Part shown: in pieces, positions 58,215 to 64,000 of the stretch | Layout: each line of letters opens with the position of its first letter | How positions within the stretch are numbered: position 1 is the stretch's first letter | Assembly (NCBI RefSeq): GCF_001613365.1 | Contig: NZ_BDCF01000012.1 | Coordinates: 62,001 to 126,000, forward strand | Length of the DNA: 64,000 bases | Direction of reading: 5' to 3' | From: Nocardia xishanensis NBRC 101358 | GTDB taxonomy: Bacteria; Actinomycetota; Actinomycetes; Mycobacteriales; Mycobacteriaceae | Position numbers and translations under genes: made by a program | The notes under the pieces: generated by a model | The model's input: only the letters and a program-made list of their open reading frames with translations | Told to the model about the DNA's origin: nothing | Databases searched by the model: none

Positions 58215-59378
58215 ATGGCATTCGCCGATTACCAGAGCGAGATCTACCTGCGCGGGCTCGGCGGCGTGCAGCCCACGCTGCCCATGTCGTTCGCCGAGCT
58301 GGAGGACAGGGCGCGCGCGGCGTTGCCGCCCTCGGTGTGGTCGTACGTGGCGGGCGGGGCCGGTGACGAACGAACGCAGCGCGCCAACGTGACCGCGTTC
58401 GACCGGTGGGGACTGATCCCGCGGATGTTCGTCGGCGCGGCCGAGCGCGACCTGTCGGTCGATCTGTTCGGGCTGACGTTGCCCGCACCGGTCTTCCTCG
58501 CCCCGATCGGGGTGATCGGGCTGTGCGCCCAGGACGGGCACGGCGATCTGGCGACCGCGCGCGCCGCGGCGCGCACCGGTGTCCCGATGGTGGCCTCCAC
58601 GCTGTCGGTGGACCCACTGGAGCAGGTGGCGGCCGAAATGGGCGGTACGCCAGGCTTTTTCCAGTTGTACACGCCCACCGACCGCGACTTGGCCGCGAGC
58701 CTGGTGAAGCGCGCTGAACAGGCTGGCTACAAGGGCATCGTGGTCACGCTGGACACCTGGATCACCGGATGGCGCCCGCGGGATCTCGGCACGTCGAACT
58801 TCCCCCAGCTGCGCGGCCACTGCCTGGCGAACTACTTCACCGATCCGGTGTTCCGCGCCGGACTGCCCGGGCCACCGGAAGAGCACCTCCAGGCCGCGGT
58901 GCTGCGCTGGGTCCAGCTCTTCGGCAACCCGCTCACCTGGGCCGACCTGCCGTGGCTTCGCGAACTCACCACGCTGCCGCTGATCGTGAAGGGCATCTGC
59001 CATCCCGACGACGCGCGGCGCGCGAAAGACGAAGGGGTGGACGGCATCTACTGCTCCAACCACGGCGGCCGCCAGGCCAACGGCGGCCTGCCCGCCCTCG
59101 ACATGCTGGCCGAGGTGGTCGACGCGGCCGACGGTCTTCCCGTGCTGTTCGATTCCGGCGTGCGCGGCGGCGACCACATCGTCAAGGCGCTGGCCCTCGG
59201 CGCGACGGCCGTCGGCATCGGCAGGCCCTACGCCTACGGTCTCGCGCTCGGCGGCGTCGACGGGATCGTGCACGTGCTGCGCGCGCTGCTTGCCGAGGCG
59301 GACCTGATCCTGGCCGTCGACGGTTACCGAGGAGTCGCCGAGCTGACCAGAGACGCCCTGCGCCAGGTCTCGGTCTGA
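58215..59378 (+). CDS. FMN-dependent alpha-hydroxy acid oxidase, lactate 2-monooxygenase-like (387 aa)
   Basis: A TIM-barrel FMN enzyme oxidising 2-hydroxy acids such as lactate. Seen: [51 protein letters not shown], and the catalytic His/Arg in [13 protein letters not shown], then [14 protein letters not shown]. Overall sequence resembles mycobacterial lactate monooxygenase, which forms acetate and CO2. ATG 58215 follows CCGGAACC. The divergent tandem Lrp regulator is the likely controller. Confidence 0.9.
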   Translation: MAFADYQSEIYLRGLGGVQPTLPMSFAELEDRARAALPPSVWSYVAGGAGDERTQRANVTAFDRWGLIPRMFVGAAERDLSVDLFGLTLPAPVFLAPIGVIGLCAQDGHGDLATARAAARTGVPMVASTLSVDPLEQVAAEMGGTPGFFQLYTPTDRDLAASLVKRAEQAGYKGIVVTLDTWITGWRPRDLGTSNFPQLRGHCLANYFTDPVFRAGLPGPPEEHLQAAVLRWVQLFGNPLTWADLPWLRELTTLPLIVKGICHPDDARRAKDEGVDGIYCSNHGGRQANGGLPALDMLAEVVDAADGLPVLFDSGVRGGDHIVKALALGATAVGIGRPYAYGLALGGVDGIVHVLRALLAEADLILAVDGYRGVAELTRDALRQVSV

Positions 59379-59385
59379 GCGGCCC

Positions 59386-59416
59386 TTGACTTCAGGTCGA
59401 CCTGAACTCGCACGCT
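59386..59416 (+). promoter_or_regulatory. MerR-type promoter with palindrome in a 19-bp spacer
   Basis: TTGACT (59386-59391) and CACGCT (59411-59416) are separated by 19 bp, longer than the usual 17. The perfect palindrome TTCAGGTCGACCTGAA (59391-59406) fills the spacer. This is the layout MerR proteins activate by untwisting DNA. A partial copy, GGTCGACC (59420-59427), follows 25 bp downstream. Confidence 0.75.
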
Positions 59417-59443
59417 GAGGGTCGACCTGAGGAAAGGGATGAC

Positions 59444-59485
59444 ATGAGCGAACGAAATGCGCCGAGCGTCAGCGAGGCGAAAGGC
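59444..59485 (+). repeat. Copy C of dispersed ATGAG start-codon element (42 bp)
   Basis: Starts ATGAGCGAACG and ends just before a second ATGAGC at 59486. It contains GCCGAGCGTCAGCGAGGCG, nearly identical to copy B at 16680. The central AGCGAGCGAATCAT part is missing. Both ends carry ATGAGC. Confidence 0.58.
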
Positions 59486-60040
59486 ATGAGCAAGTTCGGA
59501 GAACAGGAAAGCCGCGGCTACGACCGGCGCGCCACCAAACTGCTCGGCGGGCTGTACCGGCACATCGCCGACGAGGCGGCCGCCGCGACCGGAATGGGCG
59601 GAGCCGTGCTCGACGTCGGGACCGGACCGGGACTGCTGCTGGCCCACCTCGGCCGCAGGCGACCGGATCTGCTGCTGCACGGGGTGGATCTCTCGCCGCA
59701 CATGATCGCCCTGGCCCGAGCCAACCTCGCCGAGCACGCCGCCGAACTGACGGTGGGCGACGTGGGCGCACTTCCCTACCCGGACAACAGTTTCGACCTC
59801 GTCGTATCGAGCTTGAGCATGCACGAGTGGCCCGATCCGGTCACTGCGGCGGCCGAGCTGGAGCGAGTGCTGCGCCCGCGCGGGACGCTGGCCATCTACG
59901 ACTTCCGGTTCGTGCGCGACGCGTCGATGCGGTCCGCGTTGGGCGCGCGTTTCGCGGCGCCGACGGTACGCAGGAAGGTCGTGCGACCGCGCTGGTACCC
60001 GATCGGGCTGTACGCCCAGTGGTCGGCGCGCGCGGCTTGA
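59444..60040 (+). CDS. Class I SAM-dependent methyltransferase with MSER leader extension (198 aa)
   Basis: Rossmann-fold methyltransferase: GAVLDVGTGPGLLLAHLG (SAM motif I), GVDLSPHMIALARANL, VGDVGALPYPDNSFDLVVSS and LERVLRPRGTLAIYDF. The first 14 residues (MSERNAPSVSEAKG) come from the dispersed element; the conserved protein begins at MSKFGEQESRGYDRR (ATG 59486). The GAGGAAAGGG site serves ATG 59444. It is followed 20 bp later by a MerR gene, and its promoter has a MerR-type palindrome, so it is probably activated by that regulator. Confidence 0.85.
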   Translation: MSERNAPSVSEAKGMSKFGEQESRGYDRRATKLLGGLYRHIADEAAAATGMGGAVLDVGTGPGLLLAHLGRRRPDLLLHGVDLSPHMIALARANLAEHAAELTVGDVGALPYPDNSFDLVVSSLSMHEWPDPVTAAAELERVLRPRGTLAIYDFRFVRDASMRSALGARFAAPTVRRKVVRPRWYPIGLYAQWSARAA

Positions 60041-60048
60041 GTGGCGCA

Positions 60049-60054
60049 TAGGCT
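60049..60054 (+). promoter_or_regulatory. Leaderless -10 hexamer for the MerR gene
   Basis: TAGGCT, 6 nt before ATG 60061; allows expression of the MerR gene independent of the methyltransferase promoter. Confidence 0.5.
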
Positions 60055-60060
60055 GCTGGT

Positions 60061-60510
60061 ATGTCCGAATCCGCGCTGACGATAGGCGAACTGGCCGCGC
60101 GATTCGGCCTGGCCACCCATGTGCTGCGCCACTGGGAGGACCTAGGCCTGCTCGCTCCGCGCAGGGATTCCGTCGGCCGCCGCGTCTACCGCGCCGACGA
60201 CGCGGAGACGGTGGCCGTCATCCTGCTCGGTAAGCGGGTCGGGCTGTCGCTGACCGAGATCGCCCGGCTGTTCGCCGGCGCCGCGGATCGTGAGACGCGC
60301 CGCGAGTTGCTGCGCGCGCACAGGGATCAGCTTGCCGCGCGGATCGCAAGGGCCACCGCGGCGCTGGACACCATCGAGCACGCATTGGATTGCGGCGCAC
60401 CGGATTTCCGCTCGTGTCCGCATTTCCGCGCGAAGGTCGACGAGGCGTTGCGGCTCGGCGTCGCCGGGGTGGCGGCCCACCCCGGCGACGTGCGGCTCAG
60501 CGAGCGGTGA
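60061..60510 (+). CDS. MerR family regulator (149 aa)
   Basis: Starts with the MerR winged helix (LTIGELAARFGLATHVLRHW, EDLGLLAPRRDS, RRVYRADDAETV), followed by a coiled-coil dimer helix (about residues 80-120) and a short C-terminal effector region with two Cys in DCGAPDFRSCPHF. The Cys pair could bind a metal or thiol-reactive ligand. It lies directly behind a methyltransferase whose promoter carries a MerR-like palindrome. The 3' end overlaps a convergent P450 gene by 14 bp. Confidence 0.9.
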   Translation: MSESALTIGELAARFGLATHVLRHWEDLGLLAPRRDSVGRRVYRADDAETVAVILLGKRVGLSLTEIARLFAGAADRETRRELLRAHRDQLAARIARATAALDTIEHALDCGAPDFRSCPHFRAKVDEALRLGVAGVAAHPGDVRLSER

Positions 60511-61675
60511 CCGTGGTGGGCAGACTGGCGAAACCGCGGTTGTTGGAGGAATGGATGCGGCGCAGGTTCGCGGCATCGATGTCGTAGTCGGCGATCGTGC
60601 CGACGATCTCCTCCAGCGCCACGCGCAGTTCCAGCTGCGCCAGGTTCGCGCCGAGGCAGTGGTGGCGGCCGCTGCCGAAGACCAGCGCGGCGCCGGTGTC
60701 TCGGTCGAGGTCGAAAGCATCTGGGTCGTCGAAGATTTCGGGATCGCGGTTGGCCGAGCCGGTGAGCAGCAGGATGCGCGCGCCCGCCGGGATGTCGACG
60801 CCGTGCAGGGTGATCGGCTCGGTGGTGCTGCGCAGCTGGGACTGGGTGGCGGGTTCGTAGCGCATGCCCTCGGCGATCCACTCGTCGACGCGTCCGCCGA
60901 TGGCCTCCCGGCGCTGATCGGGGTGCTGCCACGCGGCGTGCCAGAGGTTGCCCAGCGTCAGCATGGTGGTCTCGATGCCCGCGCCGACCAGCAGGATCAG
61001 CACTCCGACGATCTCCTCTGGCGTCAGCCGGTCGTCGCCGTCGGCGGCGTCGAGCAGGCCGGAGAGCAGATCGTCGCGGCGGGTCTTGCCGCGTTCGATG
61101 GTGAGTTCGGTGTAGTAGCCGACCAAGGTGCCGATGGCCTGCATCGCCTCCGGGCGCAGATCGGTGGATTCCTCGTCGGTGTACATGATCTCCATGCCCA
61201 GCTTGCGGAGCATGTCGCGATCCGCCTCGGGGACGCCGACAAGTTCGGAGATGACGTCGGTGGGGAATGGGCCCGCGAAATCGGCCATCAGATCGAAACT
61301 TTCGCGCTCCAGCAGCGGCCGCCACAGCGCGCGCGCGATGTCGCGTAGTCGCGGCTGCAATTCCTGCACCCGCCGATTGGTGAACGCGCGGGCGACGAGA
61401 CCGCGCAACCGGGTGTGCTTCGGCGGGTCCATGGCGACGAAGGAAAAGAAACGCTCGGCCTGCGGTCCCCAGAACGCGGGCTCCATCCGCAATCCGTTGA
61501 CACTGGAGTACCGGTCCGAATCACGCAGTGCGGCAAGGATATCGGCGTGCCTGGAAAACGCGTAAAAATCGTCGGCCGGGTTGTGGAAGACGGGTGCCTC
61601 CGCGCGTAGCCTTGCGTAGTACGGATAGGGATCGCGGTGGACGTCGAAATCGTATGGGCTGTACTGCAACTGCAT
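60497..61675 (-). CDS. Cytochrome P450 (392 aa)
   Basis: A typical soluble bacterial P450: FVAMDPPKHTRLRGLVARAF (C-helix), ILLVGAGIETTMLTLGNLW (I-helix with oxygen-activating Thr), ExxR in EGMRYEPA, and the heme loop FGSGRHHCLGANLAQLE. No ferredoxin gene is adjacent. ATG 61675 follows GGAAGGCTCCGTC. It resembles actinobacterial P450s acting on fatty, steroid or polyketide substrates, but the substrate cannot be assigned. Confidence 0.93.
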   Translation of the reverse strand: MQLQYSPYDFDVHRDPYPYYARLRAEAPVFHNPADDFYAFSRHADILAALRDSDRYSSVNGLRMEPAFWGPQAERFFSFVAMDPPKHTRLRGLVARAFTNRRVQELQPRLRDIARALWRPLLERESFDLMADFAGPFPTDVISELVGVPEADRDMLRKLGMEIMYTDEESTDLRPEAMQAIGTLVGYYTELTIERGKTRRDDLLSGLLDAADGDDRLTPEEIVGVLILLVGAGIETTMLTLGNLWHAAWQHPDQRREAIGGRVDEWIAEGMRYEPATQSQLRSTTEPITLHGVDIPAGARILLLTGSANRDPEIFDDPDAFDLDRDTGAALVFGSGRHHCLGANLAQLELRVALEEIVGTIADYDIDAANLRRIHSSNNRGFASLPTTVTAR

Positions 61676-61772
61676 GACGGAGCCTTCCGGGGGCCGTGCG
61701 GGTTTCACCCTCGTTACCGGTTCGCAACTCGAGCTGACATGATGAGCGTAGTCGAGATGAATTGAGGGCAGG

Positions 61773-62585
61773 GTGGACTCGGAATCGGCAGCTGCCAGGG
61801 TGGATGTCAGCAAACCGCACCCGGCGCGCCGGTACGACTACTGGCTCGGCGGGAAGGACAATTTTCCGGCGGACCGGGACTCGGCCGACGCGGTGGCCGA
61901 GGCTTTTCCGACCGTGCGCCTCGCCGCGGTGGAGAACCGCAACTTCTTGCGTCGCGCGGTGACGTACTTGGCCGCCGAGGCGGGCATCCGGCAGTTCCTC
62001 GACATCGGCACCGGCCTGCCCACCGCGGGCAATGTGCACGAGATCGCGCAGGGCATCGCACCGGAATCGCGCATCGTGTACCTGGACAACGATCCGATCG
62101 TGCTGGTGCACGCCCGCACGCTGCTCGACAGCTCACCCGAGGGCGCGACGGCATATCTCGACGCCGATCTGCGCGACCCGGACCGAATCTTGACCCACCC
62201 GGATCTCACCAGCACGCTCGATCTGAGCCAGCCGGTCGCGCTGATGCTGGTGGCCGTCATGCACTTCATCACCGACGACGAGGCACCTTACGGCCTGGTG
62301 CGCCAACTGTGCGAGGCGCTGCCCTCGGGCAGCTACCTGGTGATGACCCACGCCACCAACGATCACCTCACCGACGAGGACCTCGCCGAGACCAAGCAGG
62401 CCAACAAGCGCAGCGGCGTACCCTTCCAACTGCGCTCCACCGCCGAATTCCGGCAATTCTTCACCGGTTTCGACCTCATCGCGCCCGGCATCGGCTCGGT
62501 GATGACCTGGCGACCCGAAGTCTGGCGCGCCCACCCCCGCCCCGAGGCGGTCTCCATGCTCGCCGGCGTCGCTCGGGTTCCTTGA
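61773..62585 (+). CDS. SAM-dependent methyltransferase, Methyltransf_19 (DUF574) family (270 aa)
   Basis: Recognised by KPHPARRYDYWLGGKDNFPAD near the N-terminus, RQFLDIGTGLPTAGNVHEIA as the SAM site, YLDNDPIVLVHARTLL and AVMHFITDDEAP. This family is greatly expanded in Streptomyces, Nocardia and relatives; substrates are unknown. GTG 61773 follows GAGGGCAGG. It diverges from the P450 gene across 97 bp. Confidence 0.88.
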   Translation: MDSESAAARVDVSKPHPARRYDYWLGGKDNFPADRDSADAVAEAFPTVRLAAVENRNFLRRAVTYLAAEAGIRQFLDIGTGLPTAGNVHEIAQGIAPESRIVYLDNDPIVLVHARTLLDSSPEGATAYLDADLRDPDRILTHPDLTSTLDLSQPVALMLVAVMHFITDDEAPYGLVRQLCEALPSGSYLVMTHATNDHLTDEDLAETKQANKRSGVPFQLRSTAEFRQFFTGFDLIAPGIGSVMTWRPEVWRAHPRPEAVSMLAGVARVP

Positions 62586-62637
62586 CGCTCTCACACACCG
62601 TTCCGACGCCCCGCAGCACCACCGCCTGTGTGGGAAG

Positions 62638-63591
62638 TCAGGAGGTACGGCGAGCTCTGGCTCGGCGTTTACCTTCGTGCATGGCTTGGACGCGGGCGAC
62701 GGGGATGGTGTGGCCTTCGGCGATCAAGCCGGCCGGAAGTTGCTGGGGGGCAGGCATTTCGTCGGCCCATGGGTCGCGGTCGCCGAGGCGGTCGGGGGCG
62801 GTGCGAAGGGTGAAATCGGATGGCTTCGCATCGGCCAGATCGGCCCAGCCGACCGGGAAGGAGACCGGGACGCCGGGGCGGATGCGCGGACTGTAGGCCG
62901 CGACCACCGTCGCGCCGCCGGCGCGGGTGGAGTCGAGGAAGACTTTGCCCTCGCGGTCCTCGCGGATGAACGCGGTGGTGGCCAGCTCGGGGTCGAGGCG
63001 CTCGGCGCGGGCGGCGATCGCCCGGGTGGCGGCCGCGGCGTCCTCGACGGCGGTGCCCGCGACGACCGGGACGAAGACGTGCACCCCTTTGGCGCCACTG
63101 GTTTTCACCGCACCCGAGAGCCCGTCGGCGGCCAGCGCAGTGCGGATCAGTTCGGCGGCGAACACGGCGTGGCGAAAGGTCTGGCCGGGCGAGGGGTCGA
63201 GATCGAGGACCAGATGGGTCGACCCGGCGGAATAGTCGGCGAGCAGCAACGTCGGGTGGTATTCGACGGCGCGCTGATTGCCGAACCACAGCAGCGTGCG
63301 CACGTCGTCGCACAGAGCGTAGGTCACCTCGCGGCGGGAGCTCTCGGCCCACAGCGTGATCCGCGGTACCCACTCCGGGGTGTATTTGGGCAGGTTCTTC
63401 TGCATGAACGGCTCCTGCCCCGGCCGAATCCGCACCACCGACAACGGACGGTCGCGCAGCTGGTTCACCAAGCGGTCGCCGACGAACTCCAGGTAGTCGA
63501 CGAGATCCCGTTTGGTCGCCTCCGCCCCGTCGAAGAGCGGTTTGTCCAGATTCGTCAGCGTGACGCCCGCGCGCACCTCTTCGCTGCCCAT
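62638..63591 (-). CDS. Stand-alone LigD-type polymerase/primase domain protein (317 aa)
   Basis: An archaeo-eukaryotic primase-like polymerase as found in LigD, used in non-homologous end joining or excision gap filling. VRAGVTLTNLDKPLFDGAEA opens the fold, the catalytic carboxylates are in HLVLDLDPSPG, and ALAADGLSGAVKTSGAKGVH and REDREGKVFLD match polymerase motifs. Ligase and nuclease domains are absent, as in PolD proteins of mycobacteria. GGTGGGGCG precedes ATG 63591. No ku gene is present in this window. Confidence 0.9.
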   Translation of the reverse strand: MGSEEVRAGVTLTNLDKPLFDGAEATKRDLVDYLEFVGDRLVNQLRDRPLSVVRIRPGQEPFMQKNLPKYTPEWVPRITLWAESSRREVTYALCDDVRTLLWFGNQRAVEYHPTLLLADYSAGSTHLVLDLDPSPGQTFRHAVFAAELIRTALAADGLSGAVKTSGAKGVHVFVPVVAGTAVEDAAAATRAIAARAERLDPELATTAFIREDREGKVFLDSTRAGGATVVAAYSPRIRPGVPVSFPVGWADLADAKPSDFTLRTAPDRLGDRDPWADEMPAPQQLPAGLIAEGHTIPVARVQAMHEGKRRARARRTS

Positions 63592-63955
63592 CGCCCCACC
63601 TTGCCGGGCGGCCCCGGCGCGGTCAACCCCGCGGGCGGACGGCGAGACAGGCCTCGCCGAGAGGGTCGAGCGTCCCGCGGCACTGCCGCGGCGACGGTCG
63701 CGTTCCGAACTACCCCGGAAAACCTTCGTGCCGTCCGGCGAGTTCGCCGGACGGCACGAAAATGGTGTTTGAAGGAAGCCCCGCACTCACAGCACGGAGA
63801 GCAATCCCATTGACGGGCAAACGGAATCGAAAGAGTTCACCCGCCGCGGCTACTCCGACACGACGAATGACCGGCGCAATACTGGCAAATTCACTGCAAT
63901 GGCGCAGACACGCTGGCGATCGGCGGCGCCGAAGCAGTGATCAGCCGAAACCGAA
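63592..63955. other. 364-bp gene-free region upstream of the LigD-type gene
   Basis: No supported ORF on either strand. It contains one strong hairpin (63725-63760) and, on its left side, presumably the promoter of the LigD-type gene. The right half is AT-richer than its surroundings and probably 3' untranslated sequence of the minus-strand gene that enters from beyond the window. Confidence 0.5.
63725..63760 (-). terminator. Strong hairpin terminator
   Basis: TTCGTGCCGTCCGGCG (63725-63740) pairs perfectly with CGCCGGACGGCACGAA (63745-63760), 16 bp, loop AGTT. It probably ends the minus-strand gene entering at 64000, about 200 bp upstream of it. Confidence 0.75.
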
Positions 63956-64000
63956 TCAGGCGGCAGGCTTGGGCTGGGTCAGGTCCTTGACGCCGGTGAT
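63956..64000 (-). CDS. C-terminal end of a gene continuing beyond the window
   Basis: On the minus strand the last 45 bases read ITGVKDLTQPKPAA and TGA (63956-63958). The codons look genuine and a strong terminator follows, but only 14 residues are visible, so the protein cannot be identified. Confidence 0.4.
   Translation of the reverse strand: MTGVKDLTQPKPAA

Noticed and set aside
1..64000. tRNA, rRNA, CRISPR arrays, prophage or insertion sequences
   Set aside because: No transposase, integrase or phage structural genes, no regular repeat-spacer array and no recognisable tRNA or rRNA sequence were seen on either strand.

Overview
This window looks like chromosome from a mycolic-acid-containing actinomycete, most likely Nocardia or a close relative. 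It is very GC-rich, with G or C at most third codon positions. It carries a class Ib ribonucleotide reductase operon (nrdHIE), an F420-dependent LLM oxidoreductase of the Rv1855c type, a mycolic-acid-type cyclopropane synthase, DUF3558-like lipoproteins and a gene order matching M. tuberculosis Rv2857c-Rv2860c. I see no rRNA, tRNA, CRISPR array, insertion sequence or prophage. It reads as ordinary chromosome rich in regulators and redox enzymes.

Layout. 1-6.1 kb: tandem DUF3558-like lipoproteins, the Mg2+ channel MgtE, a HAD-like protein, an orphan VapB-type antitoxin, an RDD membrane protein and the F420 enzyme. 6.2-9.6 kb: nrdHIE with a candidate NrdR box. 9.6-11.9 kb: FMN reductase divergent from a TetR gene, then nadE. 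11.9-13.9 kb: an ECF42-type sigma factor with its DGPF partner. 14.0-18.2 kb: molybdenum cofactor genes moaD-moaA, divergent from moeA, fused moaC-mog, and moaE. 18.3-25.8 kb: AraC regulator, CobW-type GTPase, secreted peptidoglycan amidase, ECF sigma plus Rieske lipoprotein, an SDR with a premature in-frame stop, thioesterase, cyclopropane synthase. 26.1-30.2 kb: a short second Rho, a DUF6545 membrane protein, DoxX/TetR pair and a small protein. 30.2-36.1 kb: MFS transporter and the amine-glutamylation cluster (SDR, aldehyde dehydrogenase, glutamine amidotransferase, GlnA-like ligase). 36.2-44.6 kb: PAP2-lipid kinase fusion, quinone reductase, exported GH65 enzyme, SBF transporter, thiolase-SDR. 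44.7-50.9 kb: stress proteins, a MarR-dioxygenase-DoxX quinone module, TetR regulators, sirtuin, SRPBCC protein and flavodoxin-like protein. 51-64 kb: AI-2E family transporter, SDR, PhaC-like hydrolase, two P450s, DJ-1 protein, tandem Lrp regulator with lactate-oxidase-like enzyme, MerR-methyltransferase pair, a second methyltransferase and a stand-alone LigD-type polymerase.

Regulation can be read unusually well. Many regulator genes sit beside clean palindromes: two identical GTTCAAATTTGAAC sites at MarR, two CTTG-N7-CAAG sites at one TetR, a 22-bp palindrome at another TetR, and a MerR-style palindrome inside a long promoter spacer. At least nine genes have a TANNNT-like hexamer 6-7 nt before the start codon and little or no Shine-Dalgarno sequence, as expected for leaderless mRNAs.

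The most unusual signal is a small dispersed element (42-77 bp) found at three gene starts. It begins with ATGAG, encodes MSER/MSDRSER-like residues, and ends exactly where a second ATGAG begins. In two genes it forms an in-frame N-terminal extension. At moaC-mog it forms a short leader ORF whose stop overlaps the true start. Other points of interest are the short Rho with an altered RNA-binding domain, the nonsense-interrupted SDR and the divergent moa/moe operator.
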